Below, one piece after another: positions 25,506 through 35,246 of a stretch of 64,000 bases of DNA. Location: assembly GCF_900496965.1 (NCBI RefSeq), contig NZ_UFQB01000009.1:62001-126000 (forward strand), read 5' to 3'. The stretch is from Achromobacter agilis (GTDB lineage: Bacteria > Pseudomonadota > Gammaproteobacteria > Burkholderiales > Burkholderiaceae_B). The translations under genes were made by a program, and so were the position numbers. The first letter of the stretch is position 1, and every line of letters starts with the position of its first letter. Under the pieces are notes generated by a model that was given only the letters and a program-made list of their open reading frames with translations, had not been told where the DNA came from and did no database searches.

Positions 25506-26534
25506 ATGGGCAAGGTACTTGCAGTGCTCGCGGCGGCAACGGTGGCCGCCGGACTCACCGCCAATGCGGCGGCGCAGAAACTGGTGGTGGCCGGATACGG
25601 CGGCTCGTTCGAAGACATCATGCGCAAAGACATCTTCCCGCCTTTCGCCAAGCAGCATGGCGTCGAGCTGGACTATGTGGCGGGCAACTCCACCAACACG
25701 GTGGCGCGCCTGCAGGCGCAGAAGAGCAATCAGCAGATCGACGTGGCCATCATCGATGACGGCCCCATGTACCAGGCCATCGCGCTGGGCTTTTGCGAAC
25801 CCATCAAAGGCCTGCCGGCCGACGATATCTACGGCACGGCCCGCTACAAGGACGACAAAGCGGTGGCCATCGGCATCGTGGCCACCGGCATCATGTACAA
25901 CAAGAAGGTCTTCGACGAAAAGAAATGGGCGCCGCCTGTTTCGTGGAAGGACCTGAAGGATCCCAAATACAAAAAGCAGCTGGTGATTCCGCCGCTGAAC
26001 AACACCTACGGCCTGCACGCGCTGGTGGAGTATGCGCGCGAAGGCGGCGGCGGCGAAAAGAAGATCGAACCCGGCTTCGCCACCTTCAAGAACGAAGTGG
26101 GCCCCAACGTGCTGGTCTATGAGCCGTCGCCGGGCAAAATGACAGAACTGTTCTCCAGCGGCCAGGCGGTGATCTCGGTCTGGGGCAGCGGCCGCGTGAA
26201 GGCGTTTGCCGACACCGGCTTCCCGGTGGGCTTTGTGTATCCGCAGGAAGGCGCGTACGCGCTGCTGTCGTCGGTGTGTCCGGTGGCCAAGGCCAACGCC
26301 AATCCCCTTGCCCAGGCCTTCGTGCAGTACCTGGTCTCGCCCGAGGTGCAGGAGAAGCTGGCGTCCGCCTACGGCTATGGCCCGGTCAACAAGAAGGCCA
26401 AGGTCACGGACGACCCCCGCGTGCCGCTGCCGATCGGCAAGCGCGCGGCCGACCTGATCGTGATCGATTGGGACACGGTCAACCAGAACCGCGATGACTG
26501 GAACAAGCGCTGGACGCGGGAAATCGAGCGCTGA
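25506..26534 (+). CDS. PotD-like ABC transporter substrate-binding protein
   Basis: Periplasmic receptor of 342 aa in the spermidine/putrescine class. ATG at 25506 gives a clean Sec signal (MGKVLAVLAAATVAAGLTANAAA) followed by QKLVVAGYGGSFEDIMRKDIFPPF. It is paralogous to the orphan receptor at 15500-16573. It is the first gene of the operon containing an ATPase, two permeases, flavin oxidases and RidA. The ligand is likely a cationic or amphoteric amine or amino acid derivative, judged from the enzymes downstream and not from its binding site. Confidence 0.92.
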   Translation: MGKVLAVLAAATVAAGLTANAAAQKLVVAGYGGSFEDIMRKDIFPPFAKQHGVELDYVAGNSTNTVARLQAQKSNQQIDVAIIDDGPMYQAIALGFCEPIKGLPADDIYGTARYKDDKAVAIGIVATGIMYNKKVFDEKKWAPPVSWKDLKDPKYKKQLVIPPLNNTYGLHALVEYAREGGGGEKKIEPGFATFKNEVGPNVLVYEPSPGKMTELFSSGQAVISVWGSGRVKAFADTGFPVGFVYPQEGAYALLSSVCPVAKANANPLAQAFVQYLVSPEVQEKLASAYGYGPVNKKAKVTDDPRVPLPIGKRAADLIVIDWDTVNQNRDDWNKRWTREIER

Positions 26535-26546
26535 GGACAACCAGCC

Positions 26547-27604
<1,058 letters not shown>

Positions 27605-27608
<4 letters not shown>

Positions 27609-28471
27609 GCGCGCGCGTCAATCCCTGGGTGCTGAGCACCCCAGCGCTGGCCGTGTACGCAACCTTTCTCGTGGTGCCGATGGCGCTGGTGATCCTGATC
27701 AGCTTCTTCGACTTCCAGTTCTACGGCGGCATGCAGGCCACGTTTACCTGGAAAAACTATTTCGAGATTCTGTCCGACGGCTACTACTACGAGATCTACG
27801 CCCGCACCTTCGGCGTGGCCGCCGCCGTGACGCTGGCCTGCCTGGTGCTGGGAACGGCAGAGGCCTATGTGCTGTCGCGCATGGCAAACCCGTGGAAGGG
27901 GCTGTTCCTGATGGTGGTACTGGGGCCGCTGCTGATCTCGGTCGTCGTGCGCACGCTGGGCTGGGCGCTGCTGTTCGGCTCCACCGGGCTGATCAACAAG
28001 GCGCTGATGGGCATCGGGCTTATCTCCACGCCGGTGGACCTGATGTACAGCAACCTGGGCGTGGCCATCGCGCTCACGCATGTTCTGGTGCCCTTCATGG
28101 TCATCTCCGTATGGGCCTCGCTGCAGCGGATCAACCCGTCGACCGAGGCCGCGGCCCTGTCGCTGGGCGCAACGCAGTTCACCGTGATCCGCCGGGTCGT
28201 CATCCCGCAGGTCATGCCGGGCATCCTGTCGGGCGCGATCATGGTGTTTGCGATGGCGGCTAGCTCGTTCGCCACGCCGGCCATCATCGGCGGGCGCCGC
28301 CTGAAGAACGTGGCCACCGCCGCCTACGACGAATTCCTGAATACGCTGAACTGGCCGCTGGGCGCGGCGCTGGCCGTGGTGCTGCTGCTGGCGACGGTCG
28401 TGGTGCTGCTGTCGGCCAACCGGATCATCGAGCGCAAGTACGGCGCGGTCTTCAATCAGGCGGGAGGCTGA
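27605..28471 (+). CDS. ABC transporter permease (PotB-like)
   Basis: Inner-membrane permease of 288 aa, binding-protein-dependent family. The ATG at 27605 overlaps the ATPase stop (ATGA). The N-terminal helix STPALAVYATFLVVPMALVILISFF and the EAA loop EAAALSLGATQFTVIRRVVIPQVMPGILSGAI are evident. It forms a heterodimer with the next permease. Confidence 0.92.
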
Positions 28472-28472
28472 C

Positions 28473-29273
28473 ATGCAATTCAAGAACGGCCCCATCGGCC
28501 TGCTGTTCCACACGCTGTTCATCCTCTTCATCCTGGCGCCCATCGTCATGGTCTGCGCGGTGGCGTTCACGTCGGAAGGGTTTATCTCCCTGCCTTCGGG
28601 CGGCCTGTCCCTGCGCTGGTTCCGGGCCATCCTGGACAACCCGCGCTTCATCGAAGCGTTCTGGTTCAGCCTGGGCCTGGGTACGCTGTCGGCCAGCCTG
28701 GCGATCGTGCTAGCGGTGCCCAGCGCGCTGGCGCTGGCCCGCAACCGCTTCCGCGGCCGCGAGGCGCTGGTGGCGTTCTTCCTGTCGCCGCTGATGATTC
28801 CGCATGTGGTGCTGGGCCTGGCCTTCCTGAAGTTCTTCACGACGGTGGACCTGGCGGGCACCTATGTGGGCCTGGTCGTGGCGCACGTGATCCTGGTCAT
28901 GCCTTACGCGCTGCGCCTGGTGCTGGCGTCGGCCACGGGCATCGACCCGGCGCTGGAACGCGCCGCGCAATCGCTGGGCGCGTCCAACTGGACGGCGTTC
29001 CGGCGCGTGGTGCTGCCGTTGCTGCTGCCCGGCGTCGTCAGCGGCTGGGTGATCGCGTTCATCACGAGCTTCGATGAACTGACCATGTCCATCTTCATTG
29101 CATCGCCGTCCACGACCACGCTGCCGGTGCGCATCTTCCTGCATATCGAAGACACGATCGACCCGCTGGTGACCGCGGTGTCGGCCGTGCTGATCTACGT
29201 GACGATCATCGCCATATTCATCCTGGACCGTGTGGTCGGCCTGGAGAAGCTGTTTGTAGGAAAGGGACGCTAA
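28473..29273 (+). CDS. ABC transporter permease (PotC-like)
   Basis: Second permease, 266 aa. About six hydrophobic segments and the EAA loop RAAQSLGASNWTAFRRVVLPLLLPGVVSGWVIAF are visible, and GGGAGG-like GGGAGG/GGAGG ribosome site sits just upstream (GGGAGGC). It starts 1 nt after the previous stop, and its TAA overlaps the ATG of the next gene by 1 nt, linking the importer directly to the oxidase genes. Confidence 0.92.
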   Translation: MQFKNGPIGLLFHTLFILFILAPIVMVCAVAFTSEGFISLPSGGLSLRWFRAILDNPRFIEAFWFSLGLGTLSASLAIVLAVPSALALARNRFRGREALVAFFLSPLMIPHVVLGLAFLKFFTTVDLAGTYVGLVVAHVILVMPYALRLVLASATGIDPALERAAQSLGASNWTAFRRVVLPLLLPGVVSGWVIAFITSFDELTMSIFIASPSTTTLPVRIFLHIEDTIDPLVTAVSAVLIYVTIIAIFILDRVVGLEKLFVGKGR

Positions 29274-30430
29274 TGACGGACGAGAAAGAACTGGCGCCGC
29301 GCGCGCCCGCGCATCGCGGGATATACGACGCGGCGGTGATCGGCGGCGGGCTGGTCGGGTCGGCCATTGCCTATGGCCTGCGGCGCGAGCTGGACCACGT
29401 GGCCGTGCTGGACGAAGGCGACGTGGCGTATCGGGCCTCGCGCGGCAACTTCGGGCTGGTGTGGGTGCAGAGCAAGGGCATGGGCCTGCCGCGCTATGGT
29501 GTATGGACCATGACCTCGGCGTCGGGCTGGCCCCGGCTTGCCGCGCAGCTGCTCGACGAGACCGGCGTGGATGTGCACCTGGAACAGCGCGGGGGCCTGC
29601 ATGCGCTGCTGAGCGAAGAAGAGCTGGAGGCCCGCGTCAAGTTCATGCAGACCCTGCTGGCGCAGCCGGGCATGGCGAAATACGACTGGAAGCTGCTCGA
29701 TCGGGCGGAGGTCGCCGATCTGGTGCCGGGAATCGGCCCGGACGTGCGCGGCGCCACCTGGACGCCGGTGGACGGCATCGCCAATCCCTTGAAGCTGCTG
29801 CGCGCGCTGCACACGAGTTTTGCACAGCGGGTTGTGGATTACCTGCCGCGCCGTCCGGCGCAGCGCATCCGTCAGCGCGATGGGGTGTTCGAAATCGACA
29901 CGCCCGCCGGCACCGTGCGCACGCGCAAGCTCGTGCTGGCCTCGGGCCTGTCGAACAAGGCGCTTGGCGCCCAGGTCGGCCTGGACGTGCCAGTACGCCC
30001 GCAGCGCGGCCAGATCGTGGTGCTGGAGCGCACGCGCCGCATGCTCGAGACGCCGCTGTCTACCCTGCGCCAGACCGACGAAGGCACCTGGCTGATTGGC
30101 GATTCGCAAGAAGAGGCGGGTTATGCGGACAACCAGGTCGGCCTGCCCATCCTGGGCACGCTGGCCGACCGCGCCGTGCGCACCCTGCCCGCGCTGCGCG
30201 ACGTGCGCGTCGTGCGCAGCTGGGCGGCGCTGCGCGTGATGTCCAAGGACGGTTTTCCCATCTATCAGCAATCCGAAACGTGCCCGGAGGCATTCGTCGC
30301 CACCTGCCATAGCGGCGTGACGCTGGCCGCCGCGCACGCGCTCAATCTGGCGCCCATGATCGCCGCCGGCTCGCTGGCCGACGACATGGCGCCCTTCTCG
30401 ACCCGGAGGTTCCATGTTCAAGAGGCTTGA
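29273..30430 (+). CDS. FAD-dependent amino acid/amine oxidase, first copy (HcnC/OoxB-like)
   Basis: DAO-superfamily flavoprotein of 385 aa. The FAD motif YDAAVIGGGLVGSAIAYGLRR starts near residue 17, and CHSGVTLAAAHALNLAPMIA near the C-terminus closes the FAD site. Family members oxidise a secondary or primary amine to an imine (glycine oxidase, HcnC, opine oxidase beta subunit, sarcosine oxidase). The C-terminus overlaps the 2Fe-2S gene by 17 nt, so the next two genes probably encode the alpha and gamma subunits of the same enzyme. A second member of the same superfamily is at 32289-33452 in the same operon. Confidence 0.9.
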   Translation: MTDEKELAPRAPAHRGIYDAAVIGGGLVGSAIAYGLRRELDHVAVLDEGDVAYRASRGNFGLVWVQSKGMGLPRYGVWTMTSASGWPRLAAQLLDETGVDVHLEQRGGLHALLSEEELEARVKFMQTLLAQPGMAKYDWKLLDRAEVADLVPGIGPDVRGATWTPVDGIANPLKLLRALHTSFAQRVVDYLPRRPAQRIRQRDGVFEIDTPAGTVRTRKLVLASGLSNKALGAQVGLDVPVRPQRGQIVVLERTRRMLETPLSTLRQTDEGTWLIGDSQEEAGYADNQVGLPILGTLADRAVRTLPALRDVRVVRSWAALRVMSKDGFPIYQQSETCPEAFVATCHSGVTLAAAHALNLAPMIAAGSLADDMAPFSTRRFHVQEA

Positions 30431-30722
30431 CGAAGCGCAGCGCCAGGCGCAGGGCGCGCCGGTGCGCGTAACGGTCAACGGGGCCGAACTGCAATGCCGC
30501 CAGGGCGACAGCGTGGCCGCGGCGTTGTTCGCCGGCGGCGTGCAGGCCTGTCGCGACACCGCTGTGAACGAGGTGCCGCGCGGGCCCTATTGCATGATGG
30601 GCGTGTGCTACGACTGCCTGGTCACCATCGACGGCCAGGCGAACCAGCAGGGCTGCATGACGGCCGTGCGCGAGGGAATGAAGATCGAGCGCCAGCTGGG
30701 CGCGCGCAAGGTGCAGGCATGA
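30414..30722 (+). CDS. 2Fe-2S small subunit (HcnA/SoxA-N type)
   Basis: Ferredoxin-like protein of 102 aa. Cluster ligands are visible as Cys60, Cys65, Cys68 and Cys81 (C-x4-C-x2-C-x12-C). HcnA and the corresponding part of heterotetrameric sarcosine and opine oxidases have this size and spacing. The ATG overlaps the preceding FAD oxidase by 17 nt with GGAGG upstream, and its own stop overlaps the HcnB-like gene by 4 nt. It should carry electrons between the two flavoproteins or to the quinone pool. Confidence 0.9.
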   Translation: MFKRLDEAQRQAQGAPVRVTVNGAELQCRQGDSVAAALFAGGVQACRDTAVNEVPRGPYCMMGVCYDCLVTIDGQANQQGCMTAVREGMKIERQLGARKVQA

Positions 30723-32161
30723 TCGATACGACGCAATGCGATTTGCTGGTGGTGGGCGCGGGCCCGGCGGGACTGGCGGCGGCGACGCTGGCCGCTAAGC
30801 TGGGCGTGGACACGGTGCTGCTGGACGAACAACCGGCGCCGGGCGGCCAGATCTATCGCGCCATCACGACCACGCCCGTGACGGACCGGAACATCCTCGG
30901 CCAGGACTACTGGCACGGCGCGTCGCTGGTGGCGCCCTTTCAGCAATCCGGCGCGCGCTACGTGCCGGGCGCCACCGTGTGGGCGGTGGCCGAGCGCACC
31001 GCGCCGGAACCGGAGAAGGGCTTCGAGGTGGCTTACTCGGTGGCGGGCGAGGCGCGCATCGTGCACGCGCGCCGGCTGCTGCTGGCCACCGGCGCCCAGG
31101 AGCGCCCCTTTCCGATTCCGGGCTGGACCCTGCCCGGGGTCATTACCGCGGGCGCCGCGCAGATCCTGCTGAAGTCCGCGGGCGTCGTGCCCGCCGACCG
31201 CACGGTGCTGGCCGGCAGCGGTCCGTTGCTGTACCTGGTGGCCTGGCAATACCTGAACGCGGGGGTGAAGATCGACGCCCTGCTCGAAACCACGCCGCCG
31301 GGACGCATCAGCCAGGCTCTGCCCAAGATCTGGGGTTTCCTGCGCTCGCCCTACCTGGGCAAGGGCTTGAAGCTGTTGCGCGCGGTCAAGAATGCGGTGC
31401 CGATCACGCGCGGCGTGACGGCACTGGAGGCGATCGGCGAGGGCAAGCTGCAAAGCGTGCGCTACACGGCCGGCGGGGTCACCAGGACGCTGCCCGCGGA
31501 ACAGCTGATGCTGCATCAGGGCGTGGTGCCCAATGTGAACCTGTCGCGCGCGGTGGGGGCGGAGCACCGCTGGAACGCGGCGCTGGACTGCTGGGAGCCG
31601 CAGGCCGACGAATGGGGCCTGACCTCGGTGGACGGCATCGGCATGGCGGGCGACGGCGCGGGCATCGCGGGCGCGCTGGCAGCCGAGCATCGCGGCCGCC
31701 TGGCGGCCTTGCAGGCGGCCCATCTGCTGGGCCGTATCGATGTGGCCGCGCGCGACCGCGAGGCCGCGGCGCCCCGCGGCGCGCTGGCCCGGGCCGTGCG
31801 CGGCCGCGAGTTCTTCGACACCCTGTACAGGGCGCCCGATGCCTTCCGGCGACCCACCGGCGACACCATCGTATGCCGCTGCGAAGAAGTCACCGCGGCG
31901 CAGGTGCGCGACACCGTCAAGCTGGGATGCAGCGGGCCCAACCAGATGAAGGCCTTCCTGCGTTGCGGCATGGGCCCCTGCCAGGGCCGGTTCTGCGGGC
32001 TGACGGTGTCGGAGATCATCGCCGAGGAGCGGGGCGTGCCGATGCAGGAGGTGGGTTATTACCGCCTGCGGTTCCCGACCAAGCCGCTGACCCTGGGAGA
32101 GCTTGCATCGCTGCCGCAGACGGACGATTCCCGGCAAGCCGTTGTCCGCCTGAAGAGGTAA
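30719..32161 (+). CDS. FAD/NAD(P)-binding oxidoreductase with BFD-like 2Fe-2S domain (HcnB/OoxA-like)
   Basis: Alpha subunit-like flavoprotein of 480 aa. FAD motif DLLVVGAGPAGLAAATLAAKLG, then LLATGAQERPFPIPGWTLPGV and a second dinucleotide motif around TVLAGSGPLLYLVAWQYLNAG. A C-terminal BFD-like 2Fe-2S domain has Cys386, Cys388, Cys416 and Cys421 (CRCEEV...CGMGPCQGRFC). The same architecture is found in HcnB, opine oxidase OoxA and D-hydroxyproline dehydrogenase. It starts within the 2Fe-2S gene (ATGA). It is followed 5 nt after its stop by a repeat element and then the second FAD oxidase. Confidence 0.9.
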   Translation: MIDTTQCDLLVVGAGPAGLAAATLAAKLGVDTVLLDEQPAPGGQIYRAITTTPVTDRNILGQDYWHGASLVAPFQQSGARYVPGATVWAVAERTAPEPEKGFEVAYSVAGEARIVHARRLLLATGAQERPFPIPGWTLPGVITAGAAQILLKSAGVVPADRTVLAGSGPLLYLVAWQYLNAGVKIDALLETTPPGRISQALPKIWGFLRSPYLGKGLKLLRAVKNAVPITRGVTALEAIGEGKLQSVRYTAGGVTRTLPAEQLMLHQGVVPNVNLSRAVGAEHRWNAALDCWEPQADEWGLTSVDGIGMAGDGAGIAGALAAEHRGRLAALQAAHLLGRIDVAARDREAAAPRGALARAVRGREFFDTLYRAPDAFRRPTGDTIVCRCEEVTAAQVRDTVKLGCSGPNQMKAFLRCGMGPCQGRFCGLTVSEIIAEERGVPMQEVGYYRLRFPTKPLTLGELASLPQTDDSRQAVVRLKR

Positions 32162-32166
32162 ACCCA

Positions 32167-32238
32167 CCCCCTAAGCGCTGCGCGCGCCCCCTCGAGGGGG
32201 CGACGCCTGAAGACCGGCGGAGCCGGATCTTCGGCGTC
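32167..32238 (+). repeat. 3'-end repeat, family 2, copy 1
   Basis: Starts 5 nt after the stop of the HcnB-like gene. Module 1 reads CCCCCTAAGCGCTGCGCG and then the self-complementary CCCCCTCGAGGGGG; module 2 (32202-32238) is a long hairpin with arms GACGCC..GAAGA and a GGAGCCGG apex. Other copies are at 35180-35243 and 52972-53045, in the same orientation relative to the preceding gene. Confidence 0.8.
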
Positions 32239-32288
32239 CCCGCTGTGAACTGCGCTCCTGGGGCGAGTACTTGAAAAAGGGAATAGAC

Positions 32289-33452
32289 ATGACCGGTGCC
32301 ACGCGGTCGGCGGAAGTCATCATCATCGGCGGGGGGCTGCACGGCAGTTCGGCGGCGCTGCATCTGGCGCGCGCGGGCGTGCGGGCGCTGGTGATCGAGA
32401 AAAACTACGTGGGCCGTCACGCCTCGGGCGTGAACGCGGGCGGCGTGCGCACCCTGTCGCGGCATCTGGCCGAGGTGCCGCTGGCCCTGGCCTCGCGCGA
32501 GCTCTGGTACCGCATCGGCGAGCTGGTGGACGATGATTGCGGCTTCGAGCAGCACGGCCAGGTGCGCGTGGCGGAGAACGCCGAGGATGCCGCCCTGCTG
32601 CGCGCCCGCCTGCAAACCATGACAGACCACGGCTACACCCACGAGCAGTGGATAAGTCCAGAAGACCTGCGGACGCTGATTCCGGCGCTGGCGCCCACGG
32701 TGCAAGGCGGGCTGATCGCGCGCGAGGATGCCGCCGCGGACCCCTACCGCAGCACCCTGGCTTTCCGCATGAAGGCGGCCAGCCTGGGGGCCCGCTTCCT
32801 GGAAGGCGTGCGCGTGCTTGCGGTGACGCGCCGCGACGGACAGTGGCGCGTGGAGACGGACGCCGGCACGTATACGGCGCCGCAGGTGCTGAACTGCGCG
32901 GGCGCCTGGGCCGATCGCATCGCGGCGCAATGGGGCGAACCGGTGCCGCTGACCGCGATCAGCCCCATGATGCTCGTAACGCTGCGCATGGACCATTTCC
33001 TGGATCCGGTGGTGCTGGGTACGGGCCGCGCGCTGTCGTTCAAGCAGCGCTCGAACGGCACGGTGCTGATCGGCGGCGGGCGGCGGGCCTGGGTGGACCG
33101 CGACGCGGAATGGACCGAGCTGGATTTCCGTTCGCTGGCCGAAGGCGCGCGCACGGTGTGCGACCTGTTTCCGCACATGCGGGACGCGGTGGTGAACCGG
33201 GGCTGGGCAGGCATCGAGGCGGCCATGCCGGACGAGATTCCCGTCATCGGTCGCAGCAGCCGCCACGAGACCGCCTTCCATGCTTTTGGATTTTCGGCCC
33301 ACGGCTTCGAACTGGGTCCTATCGTGGGCCGCATCATGGCCGACCTGATCACGACCGGCGCGACCGGCCTGCCGATCGCGCCGTTCAGGATTGAACGTTT
33401 TACGGACCCCTCATCGGGGCCGGATTCATCCCCAAAGGAGCAAGACCAATGA
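32289..33452 (+). CDS. FAD-dependent amino acid/amine oxidase, second copy
   Basis: DAO-superfamily flavoprotein of 387 aa with FAD motif EVIIIGGGLHGSSAALHLARAGVRALVIEKNYVGRHASGVNAGGVR. Related to sarcosine oxidase beta and glycine oxidase type enzymes; C-terminal AFGFSAHGFELGPIVGRIMADLI closes the FAD site. ATG at 32289 with AAAGGGAA upstream is preferred over TTG at 32271. The stop overlaps the RidA gene (ATGA). Two different catalytic flavoproteins around one HcnA/HcnB pair suggest either two substrates or two stereoisomers. Confidence 0.88.
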   Translation: MTGATRSAEVIIIGGGLHGSSAALHLARAGVRALVIEKNYVGRHASGVNAGGVRTLSRHLAEVPLALASRELWYRIGELVDDDCGFEQHGQVRVAENAEDAALLRARLQTMTDHGYTHEQWISPEDLRTLIPALAPTVQGGLIAREDAAADPYRSTLAFRMKAASLGARFLEGVRVLAVTRRDGQWRVETDAGTYTAPQVLNCAGAWADRIAAQWGEPVPLTAISPMMLVTLRMDHFLDPVVLGTGRALSFKQRSNGTVLIGGGRRAWVDRDAEWTELDFRSLAEGARTVCDLFPHMRDAVVNRGWAGIEAAMPDEIPVIGRSSRHETAFHAFGFSAHGFELGPIVGRIMADLITTGATGLPIAPFRIERFTDPSSGPDSSPKEQDQ

Positions 33453-33835
33453 CTGATATCGTGCGCAAGGATTCCAACCAGCGCCTCAGCCGCATCGTGA
33501 TCCACGGCGACACGGTGTACGTGGCGGGCGTAACGTCATCGGCGGCCGGCGGCATCGCCGAGCAGACGCGCGACGCGCTGGCAAAGATAGACGGCTATCT
33601 GGCGCAGGCCGGCACGGACAAATCGCGCCTGCTGTCCGTGCAGATCTGGCTGAAGGACATCGACCGCGACTTCGCCGGCATGAACGCCGTGTGGGCGGAG
33701 TGGGCATTGCCCAACGCCATGCCCACCCGCGCCACCTGCGAGGCCAAGCTCGCCGCGCCGGAACTGCTGGTCGAGATCATCGTGACCGCGGCGCGGCGGC
33801 CCGGGTTCGTCAGCGGGCCGGTGTCTGAAAGCTGA
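33449..33835 (+). CDS. RidA family imine/enamine deaminase
   Basis: YjgF/YER057c/UK114 protein of 128 aa, a trimeric enzyme that hydrolyses reactive enamines and imines. The conserved MPTRATCEAKLAAPELLVEIIVTA includes the arginine that binds the imine carboxylate. ATG with AAGGAGC upstream overlaps the stop of the second oxidase (ATGA). Being the last gene of an amine-oxidase operon it should clear the imino acid released by the oxidases. It is convergent with codA; the genes overlap by 26 nt at their 3' ends. Confidence 0.93.
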   Translation: MTDIVRKDSNQRLSRIVIHGDTVYVAGVTSSAAGGIAEQTRDALAKIDGYLAQAGTDKSRLLSVQIWLKDIDRDFAGMNAVWAEWALPNAMPTRATCEAKLAAPELLVEIIVTAARRPGFVSGPVSES

Positions 33836-35090
33836 CCTGGCCGGGGCGTCCGGGCAGGTTCAGGGTGGCGGTGGCGGGCGGCGTGGTCGCGATCACGTTG
33901 CCGCCGCGCATCACCATCAGGCGGGTGGCGCGCAGGCGCAGCGCCTCGACCGGGTCGCGCGCCTGCAGCAGCACCAGGTCGGCGCGCTTGCCGACCGCCA
34001 GCCCCGTTTCGTCCAACCCGAGGATCTGCGCGGGCGTGGCGGTCACCGCCTCGAAACAGGCGCGCATGGCGTCCTGGCCCGTCATCTGGGCGACGTGCAG
34101 GCCCATGTGCGCCACCTCCAGCATGTCGCCGGAGCCCAGGCTGTACCAGGGGTCCATCACGCAATCATGACCAAAGGCCACCGGCACGCCGGCGGCCAGC
34201 AGTTCCGGCACGCGCGTCATGCCGCGGCGCTTCGGATACGTGTCGTGGCGGCCCTGCAGCGTGATGTTGATCAGCGGATTGGCGATCGCGGCCACGCCGG
34301 CCTCGCGCATCAGCGGAATCAGTTTGGACACGTAGTAGTTGTCCATGGAATGCATGGACGTCAGGTGCGAGCCCGTGACGCGGCCCTGCAGCCCGAGGCG
34401 TTGCGTGTGGTAGGCCAGCGTTTCGATATGGCGTGACAGCGGATCGTCGCTTTCGTCGCAGTGCATGTCCACGCGCAGGCCGCGTTCGGCCGCCAGTTCG
34501 CACAGAATGCGCACGGATTCGGCGCCGTCCTGCATGGTGCGTTCGAAGTGGGGAATGCCGCCCACCACGTCCACGCCCATGTCCAGCGCTCGCTTCAGGT
34601 TGTCCAGCGCGCCGGGCGCGCGCAGCACGCCGTCCTGCGGGAACGCGACCAGCTGCAGATCCAGGTAGGGTTTGACGCGTTCGCGCACGTGCAGCAGCGC
34701 TTCCACGGCCAGCAGGCGCGGGTCGCACACATCGACGTGCGAGCGGATCGCCAGCAGGCCCTTTGCGGCGGCCCAGTCGCAGTACGCCAGCGCGCGTTCC
34801 ACCAGCGCCTCCTGGGTCAGCAGCGGCTTGAGCTCGCCCCACAGCGCAATGCCTTCCAGCAGCGTGCCCGACTGGTTCACGCGCGGCAGGCCGAAGGACA
34901 GCGTGGAATCCATGTGGAAGTGGGCGTCCACGAAGGGCGGCGACACCAGCTGGCCGCCCGCGTCCACCGTTTGTGCGGCCTCGGCCTTCAGCGCCGGCTC
35001 CAAGGCCGCGATGCGGCCGCCGGCGATGCCGATGTCGATGTTGTGGCGGCCGTCCGGCAACGCACAGTTTCTAAGGATCAGATCGAGCAT
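33810..35090 (-). CDS. codA: CodA-like cytosine/nucleobase deaminase
   Basis: Amidohydrolase of 426 aa, colinear with E. coli CodA. Metal ligands and catalytic residues: His57 and His59 in DAHFH, His210 and Glu213 in HCDESDD, His242 in GSHLTSMHS and Asp309 in GHDCVMDPW; Gln152 in FPQDG should hold the base. The CodA residue equivalent to Asp314 is Cys310 here (HDC instead of HDD). It is the last gene of a nucleobase/nucleoside ABC operon, after a repeat element. Deamination of cytosine, isoguanine, 5-methylcytosine or a related lactam is possible; the changed residue makes plain cytosine less certain. Confidence 0.85.
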   Translation of the reverse strand: MLDLILRNCALPDGRHNIDIGIAGGRIAALEPALKAEAAQTVDAGGQLVSPPFVDAHFHMDSTLSFGLPRVNQSGTLLEGIALWGELKPLLTQEALVERALAYCDWAAAKGLLAIRSHVDVCDPRLLAVEALLHVRERVKPYLDLQLVAFPQDGVLRAPGALDNLKRALDMGVDVVGGIPHFERTMQDGAESVRILCELAAERGLRVDMHCDESDDPLSRHIETLAYHTQRLGLQGRVTGSHLTSMHSMDNYYVSKLIPLMREAGVAAIANPLINITLQGRHDTYPKRRGMTRVPELLAAGVPVAFGHDCVMDPWYSLGSGDMLEVAHMGLHVAQMTGQDAMRACFEAVTATPAQILGLDETGLAVGKRADLVLLQARDPVEALRLRATRLMVMRGGNVIATTPPATATLNLPGRPGQVSFQTPAR

Positions 35091-35179
35091 GGAGTTCTCT
35101 GTGGAAAAATTTTCAGTCGTTCATGGTAATGCGCAAGCCCTCGGCGGCATTAAACAGGTGCCCCACAATCGGGGTTGCA

Positions 35180-35243
35180 CGGAGCCGGCTCCGCCGGTCC
35201 GTCGCGACGCCCCCTTGAGGGGGAGCGCGCAGCGCTTCGGGGG
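35180..35243 (-). repeat. 3'-end repeat, family 2, copy 2
   Basis: Begins 3 nt after the stop of the second nucleoside permease on the minus strand and fills the gap before codA. It contains the CCCCCGAAGCGCTGCGCGC block, a CCCCCTCAAGGGGG hairpin and a CCGGCGGAGCCGG hairpin in the same order as the copy at 32167. Confidence 0.8.
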
Positions 35244-35246
35244 ACC

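Noticed and set aside
29273..32161. A genuine hydrogen cyanide synthase operon (hcnABC)
   Set aside because: The gene order is different, a second FAD oxidase, RidA and an importer are present, and the DAO-type subunit is equally close to opine and D-amino acid oxidases. No evidence for cyanide formation.
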